Origin: Mesostigma viride
Lineage: Eukaryota; Streptophyta; Mesostigmatophyceae; Mesostigmatales; Mesostigmataceae
DNA: 64,000 bases
Direction of reading: 5' to 3'
NCBI GenBank assembly: GCA_009746045.1
Contig: RPFO01001220.1
Location: 2,501-66,500 of the forward strand
Made by a program: the position numbers and the translations under genes. The notes beneath the pieces were generated by a model, which saw only the letters and a list, made by a program, of their open reading frames with translations, did not search any database and was not told the origin of the DNA. The stretch's first letter is position 1. Each line of letters begins with the position of its first letter. Below are positions 1 to 10,238 of this stretch, piece after piece.

Positions 1-122
1 TACGTTTCGAAACAAACAATACAAATGATTTTGACAACATTGAATTGTATGTGTTACGCCCGCCATGAATCTACACCCTAAAACCACACCCCCCTCGAAA
101 TGACTCGTTTGTTGCAGAACGA

Positions 123-347
123 ATGTCAGAAGAAGAACCAAAAAAATGCCTCGGAAACCACAAGCGTAAAAGGAAAGCCGATGACAACGTAGAGACCCTC
201 TCGGAGGATGTGCCGGAGTTGGTTTCTTCGGATGACGAGTTTGATTACTCGAAAACATCGGGGGGACAAGTTCTTGAGAAAGCATGGAAGGTCTTTGTGA
301 CAAACGCGTTTGTGGAATGGATAAAAAAAAACTATTCCGAGGAATAA
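123..347 (+). CDS. Small acidic/basic protein, probably a terminal exon
   Basis: Unrecognised 74-residue ORF. It has a basic N-terminal patch (KRKRK, a possible nuclear localisation signal), an acidic middle (SSDDEFD) and a C-terminal part rich in W, V and F. A pyrimidine-rich splice acceptor ending in TTGCAG lies 5 nt before the ATG, so it may be the last exon of a gene that begins outside the window, or a trans-spliced ORF. The TAA stop is followed within about 25 bp by TTTAATAAATTAATG, a good poly(A) signal. Confidence 0.5.
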   Translation: MSEEEPKKCLGNHKRKRKADDNVETLSEDVPELVSSDDEFDYSKTSGGQVLEKAWKVFVTNAFVEWIKKNYSEE

Positions 348-423
348 CAACTTGTTTATATAATATTTTTTTAATAAATTAATGTTTATTTAAAACGTAT
401 CATTTTATTCCTTCGCGCAGGAA

Positions 424-624
424 ATGGTGGAGGTTGAGGAGAGTTCGCCCAAAAGGCAAAGGACCGACACAGTTCGACGAAATGGAAGGAGTCTTCCATT
501 GTACATCAAAAAAATAGTTGAGGATTACTGGCTCGCTTCCGATTCCACTCCTCGTCCGAGATCGGTCGTACCAGACATTGTGAAAGTCTGGAAGGTTTCA
601 GAACATCAATCGCATATTGAATAG
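424..624 (+). CDS. Small basic protein, probably a terminal exon
   Basis: Unrecognised 66-residue ORF with an N-terminal KRQR basic cluster and a helical IKKIVEDYW stretch. A splice acceptor (TTCGCGCAG) sits 3 nt before the ATG. Only 73 bp separate it from the previous stop, and that gap already contains a poly(A) signal, leaving little space for a promoter and 5' exon. AATAAA-like signals follow the stop at about 692-712. Real expression is uncertain, but the acceptor/ATG arrangement repeats in the next two ORFs. Confidence 0.45.
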   Translation: MVEVEESSPKRQRTDTVRRNGRSLPLYIKKIVEDYWLASDSTPRPRSVVPDIVKVWKVSEHQSHIE

Positions 625-1030
625 ATCATCTAATACCGCAATGTTGCTGTACAAGTTGCGCCTTCTTTGTGCCAAATTTAAACCTTCGTATTAATAAACA
701 AGTACAATAAAAAAATTTCAAAACGTTTTTTGAATTTTATTTTCCGGGGCCGGTTAATGATATGAGTTGCGCCCGCCGGCGTTTCTCTGGTGTTGAATGC
801 ACCCCCTCTACATACACATTATTGTCTGGACATTCGTATGTAGTGACAATCGTAGTCGATGTGATTGCCATTCGTTTGTACGTGGAAAGTGGTTGTTGAG
901 GAAGTTGCGCCCCAGGGCGTTTCTTTGTTGCATTTTCTTCAAATTTTAGCTCGCATAAATAGATGAAGATGACTGCCAGTTTTTTTTAATAATATAAACT
1001 ACTCGCGGCCGGTATGTTCTGGTTTCGCAG
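625..1030. other. Spacer with two copies of the GCCGGC-core motif
   Basis: No convincing gene. Copies of the recurring motif lie at 766-787 (TTGCGCCCGCCGGCGTTTCT) and, degenerate, at 904-923. A CATAAATA stretch at about 954-961 could be a TATA-like element. The spacer ends in a TTTCGCAG acceptor directly joined to the next ATG. Confidence 0.5.
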
Positions 1031-1765
1031 ATGTCCAGTCTGACGGTCGACATAAGGGGACGTCCATATCAGGACGCTGTTTTCCGGATTTTTGAGAAGG
1101 ATCCCGAAAAGAAGTGCCGGGATAGGAAATGTAAAAAGCTGTCAATTACCGACATGGGTCTGTGTGGGGAACACATCGTAGCTTTCGGAAAGGACATGAT
1201 TTCCCGTCATCTGCAACAATACGTTGACAACAATTGTGTGGGAGGGGCGCAGATGGACGTCCTTCTTGAGGATGGAGTGGACGGAGCCAAAAGGGCTGTA
1301 ATTCGGCTGTCGGAAATGGATGATGACAAAGAGGACGTGAACATTCGCCTTAGGAGGCACGACGACAACACGGCCGATTGTGTGTTTGGGTCTGGAGGAA
1401 TGGAGGATGAGAGCCAGGTCTTCCATGATGCCGCGGAGAAGGTGGTTGAATGGATGATGGGTTGGTCAAATCTTGACGTACGCATATTCAACCGTCTGAC
1501 GTCTGATTTCCTTCTTAGGGGAAGTTTCAAGATGGTTGACCGTGCAAGGCAGTCCAGGAACCAGCTATCCCTTTCCATGGCCAGTCCGATCGCACGCATG
1601 ATTAAGGAGGGCCCTCTTCCGCGCAACCTTGCCTCGAGATTTCGAAAATACCATGAAGGGCCCGACCGAAAATCAGCAGCGATTTCCCATTCGCGAACCA
1701 CTTATGGGTCGACGGAGTTGGTAACCGAATTTTTTTGCATTTCCTTGCCAAATGATTCTTTATGA
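1031..1765 (+). CDS. Unknown 244-residue protein with a Cys-rich N-terminal knuckle
   Basis: Unrecognised protein. Near residue 28 it has a C-x4-C pair followed by GLCGEH, a possible small zinc-binding knuckle. The middle is acidic (MDDDKEDVN), and a region around residues 130-150 (VVEWMMGWSNLDVRIFNRL) could be a folded helical domain. The ATG abuts a splice acceptor (GGTTTCGCAG|ATG), so any upstream exon is untranslated or supplied in trans. Codon use looks coding and the reverse-frame ORFs are shadows. Two degenerate GCCGGC-type motifs follow at 1806 and 1905. Confidence 0.65.
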   Translation: MSSLTVDIRGRPYQDAVFRIFEKDPEKKCRDRKCKKLSITDMGLCGEHIVAFGKDMISRHLQQYVDNNCVGGAQMDVLLEDGVDGAKRAVIRLSEMDDDKEDVNIRLRRHDDNTADCVFGSGGMEDESQVFHDAAEKVVEWMMGWSNLDVRIFNRLTSDFLLRGSFKMVDRARQSRNQLSLSMASPIARMIKEGPLPRNLASRFRKYHEGPDRKSAAISHSRTTYGSTELVTEFFCISLPNDSL

Positions 1766-1974
1766 GGGACATAGAGTTGTTTGTATAGAGAGTGAATTGA
1801 CGAAAGTTGCGACGGCGGTCGTATCTTTTAGTGCGTCGTTCTCTGTTCTTTCTGAATTATAACGTTGTTTGTACCTTCTCATAATGATGCATTTTTTGTA
1901 TTGAGTTGCGACGTGGGGCGCATCTTCCTGCTGACTCGTATGATTTTTCCAATTTTTTTGTTTTGTTGTTGCAG

Positions 1975-2622
1975 ATGGAAAAGGGCGGCCCTACATCGCA
2001 GGTGGTCGGCGACTCTCCCCCTAGGGGGGAAGGGTCTGAAGGGCAACCAGTTCAGGCCCAAGGCGCCTCCTCACAACAGCCTCCTCACAAGCGTGCGAGG
2101 TCGGTGACGCCGCCCCCAATGGTGGAATCTGGTGTCAGCTTTGCCGCGGTCACTGGGAAGGATGAGTACCACGTTGGTCGTGAGATGGTGGACGATCCGG
2201 TTAAGCGGTCTCAGATTGAGCGGTTTCAGCGACTCGCGAATGGCACTCGTCAACAGCAATTCGCGCTGTACCAAGACATCCTTAATGACAAACCTGAAGT
2301 CGCCAAGGTGCCTTATCTCTCCAAAAACACATTCATGCCTCGTTTCGAAACCATGCTCTTGCAGGAGCAAAGGTTGGCTCGGTTGGCTCAGAATGCGGCA
2401 GAGACAGTAGCCGCCGCGCCCTCCCATGCCGCGCCTGCCGCAGTAGCCCAAAAGAGGGGGGAGAGTGTGCACGAGTCGGCCGCAGTGCCCTCAACCGCAA
2501 GGGATCCCCCCGCGACTTCCAAGCCGGTCGCGACGGGCGATATGCCCCCGCCGCGGCCAAGGGGAAGCATTACAATTCGTTCAAGTGGCCCGCCGGAGCG
2601 GCTGTACAATTTTTCCCAGTGA
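1975..2622 (+). CDS. Unknown proline/alanine-rich protein with a helical core
   Basis: Unrecognised, 215 residues from the ATG that directly follows a TTGTTGCAG acceptor. The frame stays open upstream of that ATG, but only through pyrimidine-rich intron-like sequence. Low-complexity N and C termini (P, Q, A, S) flank a helical region at roughly residues 65-140 (KRSQIERFQRLANGTRQQQF and LLQEQRLARLAQ) that could be a coiled coil. A basic HKRAR patch suggests nuclear location. It belongs by context to the same motif-bearing gene group as its neighbours. Confidence 0.6.
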   Translation: MEKGGPTSQVVGDSPPRGEGSEGQPVQAQGASSQQPPHKRARSVTPPPMVESGVSFAAVTGKDEYHVGREMVDDPVKRSQIERFQRLANGTRQQQFALYQDILNDKPEVAKVPYLSKNTFMPRFETMLLQEQRLARLAQNAAETVAAAPSHAAPAAVAQKRGESVHESAAVPSTARDPPATSKPVATGDMPPPRPRGSITIRSSGPPERLYNFSQ

Positions 2623-2679
2623 GCGCGCTGCCAAGTGTACTTGTGGGCAAATTTTTAGGTGCCCCGTCACTTCGAGGTA

Positions 2680-3250
2680 CTAAAAATTAGGCTACGGTAC
2701 GAATTCAGCGAATTTCAGCGAATTTTCAGTCGAACCAAAGGAAGTGACGCCAACTACCAAAAAGTTTCCGTTACGAATTTTCAGCCCAACACTCGCGCAA
2801 AATGAAGTGACGGCAACTACCAAAAAGTTTCCGTTACGAATTTTCACTCCCACACGTTTGCACAAAAGGAAGTGACGGCAACTACCAAAAAGTTTCCGTT
2901 ACGAATTTTCAGTCCCACACTTCGCGCAAATTTTAGTAGGGCTGCACGCGAGCTACCTTTCAAAATTTTGCGCTAGTATGGAACGCATTTCATTCGTCTG
3001 GAGGAACGCTGCCCGCCAACTACCCCCGTTCAGAAAGTTCCGCCGAAATTTACCCGAGATTTGGAAATCTGAACGTCCGCGCAAATTTTAGTAGGGCTGC
3101 ACGCAAGCTACCTTTCAAAATTTTGCGCAAGTATGGAACGCAATTCATTCGTCCGGAGGAATGCTGCTCGTCAACTGCCCCCGTTCAGAAAGTTGCGCCG
3201 AACTTTACTTGAGATTTGGAAATCTGAACGTGCGGTTGGAGTTTCGCGGG
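2680..3250. repeat. Two intergenic tandem repeat arrays
   Basis: First array, about 2,735-2,925: three copies of a roughly 65-bp unit containing AACTACCAAAAAGTTTCCGT and ending in TACGAATTTTCA. Second array, about 2,924-3,235: two copies of an approximately 155-bp unit starting GCGCAAATTTTAGTAGGGCT. Neither looks coding. Between here and the next exon at 3,554 I see nothing else recognisable. Confidence 0.75.
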
Positions 3251-3553
3251 GAAACCCAAGTTCCCAAGTAATTCACCAATGACGCGCTTCGAACACTTGT
3301 CCGCTAAAACCTAAGCAGCCGCTCCGGCTGGCCACTTAAACGAAACTTGATGGGGGGAAGGGGGGCGATGCAGGGGAAGACGATGTTTTCGAAATGACGC
3401 AGAGCAATTTGGAAGGTGGCGGGCCGATCTTCGTAAGTCTCCGCCCATTTAATTGATGTCGTGAAATACAATAAGCATTTTTTTGCAATATTCGCCAGAA
3501 ATGTCATTTCCGACAACTAAGCGGATTTTTACTTTCCGTTGAAATGTTCGCAG

Positions 3554-4330
3554 GGCCGGCAAGAGGATGTGGGTGCAAGAGAAGCCCGCTCAATGGCGGG
3601 AAGCACCCAGGTACATGAGTGCGTCAGATTCCTCTCCGCAGTTTACTTGTAATGAAATGGTTTGCGTGCGTATATCCTTGTTTATTTTTGTAGTAATTTT
3701 TTTCTTGTGAATGGACAATCGCGTTTGCTATTTTTACAGGGAAGTCCTGTCGAGCAGCAAGAGGGCGGTGAGAGGAGGGGAAGTGGATCTTACGGTGGTT
3801 CCACTGCAGAGGGGGGAAGGGTAAGTTACCGTTGACTTACAAATTGAAAGTTTAGGTTGTCCTCAATTGACAGAGTTACGACGGCCGGCGTTTCTCTACA
3901 CTTTTCTTACATTAAAAATCTTCCGTTGATAATGTTCTTGCAGGAAGCCGGTCGTCAGGGTGGGGCAAATCTCCAGGGAGAGGGGGCTATCGCTGCCGGT
4001 GAGCCTGTGTCAGAGGGCGTGGTTGGAAGCGACGGCGATACTGCGAAAATGACACGCTTTAAGGAGCAAGCGGATGCTTATAAACTGAGGACGTTGGCAA
4101 AGCGGGTTGTGGCCGAGGTGAGAACGGAAACAGCCCCACCTGAGGTACGGAACCAGATGATGACTCTCCATCAAGTCGCTGAGTTGATCGTGAAGAATGC
4201 GTGCGCGCCCGATGGAGCCACACAGCCTGAGGAGATCCCGAGCGCCAAGGCCTTGATAAAGTGGATGCAGGAGAACCTGTTCGAGGGCAAAGGGAAGGAG
4301 AGGAAGTGTAACTACAAAAACCCAAGGTGA
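3554..4330 (+). CDS. Three-exon unknown protein, 5' end not found
   Basis: Three exons join in phase 0 with GT-AG borders: 3554-3610 (57 nt), 3740-3820 (81 nt) and 3944-4330 (387 nt with TGA). The product has at least 174 residues. The first two exons and the start of the third are G/E/Q/S-rich with a recurring GRQ motif. The last 100 residues form a plausible helical domain (MMTLHQVAELIVKNA, ALIKWMQENLFEG). A GCCGGC-core motif lies in the second intron (3875-3895). AATAAA at about 4,470 ends the transcript, convergent with the next gene. No known domain recognised. Confidence 0.6.
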
Positions 4331-4589
4331 CCCCAAGGGTGGGCACCTGGGACACATGGATCCACGGGAATATCATCACAAGTGGCCAGGGTGTGACAGT
4401 AGCCAGCCTAACATCACAATCCCGTGGGGGTGCATGGACATGTGTGCAATCCATTCATTATTATTCATAATAAAATCCAAGTACACATTGTGATGCCATG
4501 AAATGACTCAATGATGCAAACAGTGTCCATTGCTTTATTCATTTATTCAAAAACAGCTGTCCTTCATGAACTGTCAAGCCACCAAATGT

Positions 4590-5590
4590 CTACGTCTTCT
4601 TCTGGGCGGCCTGGGCGGCCATGCTCTCTGCGATTTGAGCGGGTGTGAACCCCATAGTCGCCATGTGGTTCAACATCCTCTGCAGGGTGTCTAGTCCAGC
4701 AGCAACTTGAGCGTTACTAGGGACAGGCTTGCTCCCTGAACCCTGCCCAGCTGCTGGCTTCTCCTGCCCAGCTGCTGGCTCCTCCACAGGAGTGACAGGT
4801 GCAGGCTTCTCCTCCTCGCTGGCGGGTGCAGTCTTCTTTCCAGCACTGGGTGCAGGCTTCTCCTCAGCACCGGCTGCAGTCTTCTGGGAAGGGACGGGGG
4901 TCTTCTTGATAGCGAATGACCTGTCCGCCGGGCTCGGCGTGATCTTTGTTAGCTTTACGCGTCGTCCCACCGGGGGGGACTTCATTGCCCTCTTTGAGGA
5001 GGGAGTGGATCCCTCCTCCTTCTTCACCACAACCTCCCATTGCATGGGAGGGGCTTCCTCGCCCACATCGACCACCTCCTGTCCCTGGAGACACTCCTCA
5101 TGCCGGACGTGCTCACGCCATGAATCACGCGCCATCTTGGCCGTCACCTTGTTGCCATTGCCGTTTCCAGGGCTCCCTCTGAAATTCTTGAGGAAATCGC
5201 GCATGCGCGCGTCATACTGAATATCGATTTTAGACATAGGGAGCCATGCCTGTGTCGCATCTGAAAACATGGTCTTGACGTGAAGCGAGCCTGCTTCGAA
5301 CTTGACTCCAGTAAACCTGTCGATTTTGCCATCGTCGAACTGCGTCTGAACACGCTCCTCCTCCTCGTCATCCTCATCTGACGAGGAGGAGGAGGAGACG
5401 ATGTCGGCATGTGTTGCCGCCCCCCCTGGATGGCCTTGGCCCTAGTGTTTCTCTTCGAAATGTCGTCTACTGTCTCCTGGAGTATATCTCCTACAGCGTG
5501 AAATAGAGCGGCGATCGGCAGCCGCTTCGCCTGCCTCACGTTATCCTTCATAATATCGCTATCCTTCATCGCACCTGGGCTATCGTTCAT
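4590..5590 (-). CDS. Unknown P/A/E-rich protein with a homopolymer frameshift
   Basis: The ATG is at 5590. The first approximately 57 residues (helical, LPIAALFHAVGDILQETV) read in one frame. From a run of seven C (5420-5426) the coding pattern continues in the -1 frame through a Ser/Asp/Glu stretch, a folded-looking region (KIDIQYDARMRDFLKNF), PVPSQKTAAG-type low complexity with repeats of AAGQEKPAAG, and a helical end (TLQRMLNHMATMGFTPAQ). One missing base in the C run would restore one frame of about 332 residues. Poly(A) signals (TTTATTC on the + strand) lie at 4,531-4,550. Function unknown. Confidence 0.6.
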
Positions 5591-6240
5591 CGTGTCACTT
5601 CTCTTCTCGTTGCTTGATCAATTAATTTATTGCACGCATGCACGCCGCCTTTGATTCATTTTGTATATGTTTACCACCCCCAAAATTCGACAATTTGCCA
5701 AGTGGGCCGCCAGCCACCCCCTTACAATTCGTTCCAAGTTCAGAATGTACATTATATACGATTCTGATGCGTGATACTGCATTCGTACGGTGCAAGTACC
5801 ATATTCTGGCGTCGTACGGTGCAGTATAGGCGCGGGTCTGAATTCGGCGGTCCCGGACTTGAGAAAATTGCCTAAGTCCCAAACACTAAGGCGTATGGGC
5901 CTGCTACCTAAGTGCACAGGCCAAAGTACTTGTCCAAATTGTAATTAAATTATATATCCATGCAAGGCTTGATAAGCACATTGTTCGTGAATGTTTGCAT
6001 GCAAAAAACTTTTATTATTTCAATAAAATCATGAGTAAATATATGATAATGCACAAGGTCCCACGGGACTTGCCCTATACTGACTACCATGCGTGCTAGT
6101 GTACATCACAAATGACAAAGTCCTAGGGACTTGTCTCTAGTCCCCCTTCATGGAGCAGGGCCTCATGGAGGGGTTGGAGCCAGACGGGCCAGCTCGAAAA
6201 CGCTGGGAGGGGTTGGCACCACGGAAGACCTTCTCCTTCT
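5591..6240. other. Intergenic region
   Basis: No supported gene. The half near 6,008-6,030 holds TTTATTATTTCAATAAAATC, giving possible poly(A) signals for the gene to the right (minus strand). Around 5,780-5,830 a GTACGGTGCA word occurs twice. Nothing else is recognisable. Confidence 0.5.
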
Positions 6241-7250
6241 TCACGACTGGCTCCTCAGAGGTGGGGGGGAGTCAGCAGGGCGCTTTCCCTTGAGGAAGTC
6301 GCTCTTGGGGACCTCCACAACGTCGTCATCGTCATCCTCCACCTCGATGACCTTGGGGGCCATCTTGGAAGGCGTGGTCTTCACCCTCCTGCAGGTGGGC
6401 TCCTCCTCCTCCTCCTCCTCCTCCTCCTCCTTGACCACAGCCTCCTGGGGCTGCTGCTCCTCCTCCTCCTCGGGATCCCGCTCGAACTGGTACCACGGGT
6501 CCTCCGCGTCGTCCAACGGCTCCTCGTCGTCCTCGTCCTTCTCAGACTCGAGGCCCCCACCTCAGCGTCAGACTCGTCCTGGATTTCCTGGAGGCGCCTG
6601 CGTGCCTCCTCCTGGATCGCCTTCCTCCTCTCGTCCCTGTCCGCCTTCCTCACTTGCCACTTGAGTGGCATGTTGTAGCGAGGGTCGGACTCGCAGGGGT
6701 CCACGGGCCTGGGGATGTTCGGAGCAGTGAAGACGTTCTCCTCCTTGGAGAAGAAGCAATTGACGCAGAGCTCGCGCTTCCAGTTGGCGTTGGGGAAGAA
6801 AGCCCACGGAGCGGTCTCATCCCCGCACTCTGGGCACTCGGGGGGGAAAATCGGCTTGTGGTCGATCTCGTTGTTCTGCAAAGTGGGGCGGGCAGCACAA
6901 AAAATGACAAGGGGCAGTGCGTCTTGTTAGAATCCACAGGAGGAGTGCAAAAATGCAGCCAAAGTCAGCAAAAAACGCAAGGAAAAGAAGTTTACCTCGA
7001 GCATGTGCTCGCAGAGGATGCATTCCGTGTGGTAGCCACCGATATCCTCGGGGACCTTGCGAAACTTGTCAATGGGGAGCAAGGTATTGCAACAAATGCA
7101 AATGGACAGCACTTCTGCGACTGGCTTGTTTTCCTTGTTCCTTTTTGCGAGAGCTGCGTCAAAAGCGTCGTGGAGCTTGTCTGTCATATCGTGGACTTTG
7201 ACTCCATTGCCTGGGTAAGCGCGGACTGGGAAACGCTTAGTGCGGGCCAT
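6241..7250 (-). CDS. Two-exon protein with paired CxxC zinc-binding motifs (frameshifted)
   Basis: The ATG is at 7250. Exon 1 is 6996-7250 (85 codons). An intron of 120 nt follows (GTAAAC...TTTGCAG), and exon 2 starts at 6875 in phase 0. Exon 1 carries CICC...CILC and exon 2 CPEC...CVNC, two zinc-ribbon-like pairs. A basic helix and an acidic tail (long Glu and Asp runs) follow. In exon 2 the coding frame moves by -1 at a run of five G on the coding strand (6554-6558). TATAAAAC lies about 95 bp upstream (7343-7350), preceded by the E2F-like array. Probably a nuclear regulator, by inference only. Confidence 0.65.
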
Positions 7251-8067
7251 TGTGTTTTGGTGCTAAGGGGTTGGTTTTGCTGAGAGCTTTTTGGCTATGG
7301 CGGTTTGGCTTGCAGAATGCCCTTGGATGCAAAGGGGGAAGTGTTTTATACCTTCCCCGTGGATGACGCATGGGACTTGTGAAAAATCCTGTGGTCGCCG
7401 CTGTGACAGGCTGGTAACGGCAAAACGGCCGTGGAAATCCACGCGGTGAAGGCCGCGGGCCGCGTGAATCCGCGGGAAATCTGATACGAAACCGCCTTTC
7501 CCGCGTCACGCCACGCTGGACTGGCATGTAACCGCCGTTTCCCGCGGCACTCCACGCTGGACAAGTTCAGAAAACCGCCGTTTCCCGCGTCACGCCACGC
7601 TGGACTGGCATGTAATCTCCGTTTCCCGCGGCACTCCACGCTGGACAAGTTCAGAAAACCGCCGTTTCCCGCGTCACGCCACGCTGGCCTGGCATGTAAC
7701 CGCCGTTTCCCGCGGCACGCCACGCTGGACCGGCACGTAACGGCCGTTTCCCGCGGCACGCCACGCTAAAATCGTGAAGTAACCGCCACGCCAACTTGTC
7801 AGTCCCGAGCCGCGGCACGAGAAAACGGAGATCCCGAGATCTTCCAGCGGATTTTTTTGGCGTGATTCCATGTACGGCGTGCTGTCTCACGGGAAATCTC
7901 CTGCAAAACGCCTGTTCAGGCCAATCGCACGGTCACAAATCGCCCAAAAACTTTGAGGCGGAGAAGGGTCTTCGAAGTGTATATGTGCCCAACCACCACG
8001 CCTCCACGAGCACTCACCACTACACACCGCCATAGCCAAGAAAGCTCACTACATCTCTCAGAACACG
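7251..8067. promoter_or_regulatory. Bidirectional promoter with seven phased TTTCCCGC sites
   Basis: This lies between divergent zinc-finger genes. TTTCCCGC, identical to the E2F consensus TTTSSCGC, occurs in one orientation at 7497, 7538, 7581, 7622, 7665, 7706 and 7747, spaced 41-43 bp (about four helical turns). An inverted copy is at 7472-7479. The sites sit in a minisatellite that alternates CGTCACGCCACGCTGGACTG and CGGCACTCCACGCTGGACAA segments. A TATA box for the minus gene is at 7343-7350. Confidence 0.65.
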
Positions 8068-9291
8068 ATGCCTAGGGCTGGATCCGCTTCTAACTCTCAT
8101 GGTAGCCAGGGCGTGAGGGGGGGAATGAGGCCTGTGCCTCGCCCATTTCCAAGGGAAGGAACTCGCGACAGGCCATACGACGCTGAGCAGGAGCAAGAGC
8201 CGGGTAATGTTCCTTTTCCTGTCTTTTTCCGTCTTTTCCCGTGGAGAGCTGTCGTTTGCAAGTGGTTTTGCCCCCAAAAGCTCACCCCTTGTGTGGTTTT
8301 CCGTGGCTTATAAATTTGTTTTTTTTTCAATGCTTGCGTTTTTTTTTTTTGCTTTTTTGTTTTGCTTGCAGAAGAAAGCCGTGACGCCAAACGGCTGAAG
8401 GAGATGCCTATGAGGCAGAAGGTCTCCACTCCCGCCGGCCTCCGCGAACGCTCTTGGCAGGAGAAATACGAAGGGCTGTCCTGCAACGTCAAAAACGCTG
8501 TCGTCATCAAGTTGCCGCAGTGCCCCTTCTGCCTGGCCCCCAGCAAGACGGGGAAGTACGCGAGGCTGGTCGCCCTCATCGACCATCCCCACATCCACGA
8601 GTGCAACTGCGTGATGTGCCCCGAGTGCGTGGAGAAGATGAAGGCGTTCCATCTCACCAAGCCGAACGGCAAGACCACGAACATGAAGTGCCCCATGTGC
8701 AGCTGCGAAGTCCTGACGCACTACCACAAGTTCTACCAGATGGACCACGCCCTCAACGAGCTGGTGGCCTCCCTCCCCTACGGCTTCTGCGACTACGGCT
8801 GCGGGATGTTCCTTCACAGGGAGGACGTCGACGAGCACTTCGCCACCTGCGAGAAGAACCGCTTCGAGTGCGGTTTCTCCGTCGACATCAAGAGGCAGGA
8901 CGGCTCCAAGTCCAAGACGGGCTGTTCTTACACTGGCAGGAAGGCGGACGTGGAGGCTCACATGAAGAGGTGCGCCTACTACCACGAGGCCTGCGCTGTG
9001 CTGGAGCTGAAGGAGAAGGCCAAGCAGGCAGATGCTGTCAAGGAGCGCCTGATGAAGGAAGGCCACGGCGCCAGGGATGACTTGAGGATGCTCCTCGGCT
9101 TCACGGCTGAGGAGATGGACGATGTAATGGAGCGGCTGGTGGTGAAGGAGCTGGACCGCGTGGGGCGGCTCCCGTGTGCCAGCTCGCTACCTGATGGAGG
9201 CCAGGCGTTCCCAACAGATAGCGAGATACAGAACGCCTCGTTCCCAGTCCTTGATGCGTCACAGGGCGCCCAGTCTGCAAGGATAGTGTAG
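8068..9291 (+). CDS. RING plus TRAF-like zinc-finger protein (putative E3 ubiquitin ligase)
   Basis: Exon 1 is 8068-8203; the intron is 8204-8370/71 with a long T-rich 3' end and TTGCAG; exon 2 starts at 8372 and splices in frame (351 residues). Residues about 96-155 hold a RING-type pattern (CPFC ... CNCVMCPEC ... CPMC). Residues about 185-250 hold Cys/His clusters (CDYGCGMFLHREDVDEHFATC type, then GCSY...H...C) like SIAH/TRAF fingers, followed by a short coiled coil (LELKEKAKQADAVKERL). RING/TRAF proteins usually act as E3 ligases or signalling adaptors; the substrate is unknown. It is divergent from the CxxC gene and shares its promoter. Confidence 0.8.
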
Positions 9292-9895
9292 GTGACAGAT
9301 GCCAGCATAAGATGTGCATGTTTTCAGCACTAGGCAGTTGGAGATAGGATGCCAGCATAGGATGTAGATGTTTGCCAGAATTAGGCCAGTAGATATGCGA
9401 ATGCCTGCATAACACAACGATGTTTTTTTAATGACTTGGAAAAGATGTGAATGTTCTGGCCCAAACGTAAAAAATATCTAAGTGCCATAGTATATTTAAG
9501 TATCTGTAGTTAGGAACAGGCCACGTGGCAGCCACAAAGCCCGAGGGTAGCCAGCCGAATCTGTAGTACGAGATCCGACGGTTACGGAACGGACGGGTAC
9601 GGACGGGTACGGACGAGTACGGCCAGTACGGAACGGACGCGGCACGCGGAATCCCGTGGACCACCACGAGGCCCCCGTGGGTCCCGGCGGTTTTTAGGTT
9701 CCAGGGTTAGTATTACGGGCGCCCGGCGAGCTCGTTAGAAACTTTCATCATGGTTGCGGCTCGAGAAGGAGAGAGTGAGAGCGCTTCTGTGTGTGTGTGA
9801 GAGAGAGAGAGAGAGCGAGGTGAGACGAGAAGGCGTCACTCGCAGGTTTTTATACCTTCTTGGCAGGCGAGTCCCGAAAAGCGGTTACAAACGTT
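9292..9895. other. Intergenic region with imperfect repeats and a duplicated promoter
   Basis: GATGCCAGCATAAGATGTGC-like words repeat at about 9,297 and 9,348. A short GGTACGGAC repeat lies near 9,590-9,630, and GA/GT microsatellite near 9,785-9,815. On the minus strand TATAAAAACC (9845-9854) with TTTGTAACCGC upstream (9881-9891) is a near copy of the promoter at 10,171-10,238. The reading frame below it (ATG at about 9,752) stops after 12 codons, so it looks like a dead duplicate. Confidence 0.5.
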
Positions 9896-10108
9896 TCAAT
9901 GGCGCCGCGCCGGCCCGGGAGAGGGTGTGCCGGGACGCGGAATGTCTTCCACGGGCTCCGATGCCGCCGTCTTAACTTCAGATGGCGTCACATCTGACTT
10001 GCTGACGTCATCTGACGCATCGCTCGCGAGCAGCACCTTCCCGTTGCGGACCACCCACTTGGCAGCAGGCGCCCACCAGCTCAGACCGTACCACCAGCCG
10101 CCGTCCAT
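9896..10108 (-). CDS. Small Trp-rich protein
   Basis: Unrecognised 70-residue ORF from a true ATG. It begins with a Trp/Gly-rich block (GWWYGLSWWAPAAKWVV) followed by an acidic/Ser-rich and then Pro-rich tail. Support comes from a TATAAAAACC box 63-72 bp upstream (10171-10180) and the TTTGTAAC element at about 10,229, an arrangement also present before another minus-strand gene here. It could be a small membrane-associated or structural protein; no family recognised. Confidence 0.45.
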   Translation of the reverse strand: MDGGWWYGLSWWAPAAKWVVRNGKVLLASDASDDVSKSDVTPSEVKTAASEPVEDIPRPGTPSPGPARRH

Positions 10109-10170
10109 CGATATCTAAATGATGGCCGAGACAATTTGCCGACCCCCTGGATAGCCTTCGCCGGGTGTCA

Positions 10171-10238
10171 GGTTTTTATACCATCTAAGCAGAAGGTGTG
10201 GCTCTCGTGCGATGAATCCCGAAGAGAAGTTACAAACG
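10171..10238 (-). promoter_or_regulatory. TTTGTAAC + TATAAAAACC promoter module
   Basis: TATAAAAACC is at 10171-10180 and CGTTTGTAAC at 10229-10238 (minus strand), upstream of the small Trp-rich ORF. The same pair occurs at 9845-9891. A related pair (GGATAAAAGG at 13597-13606, ATTTGTAACC at 13631-13640) precedes the spliced gene starting at 13545. Confidence 0.5.

Noticed and set aside
6131-6664. Ser-rich 177-residue plus-strand ORF
   Set aside because: It starts at TTG and is antisense to the Glu-rich tail of the two-exon CxxC gene.
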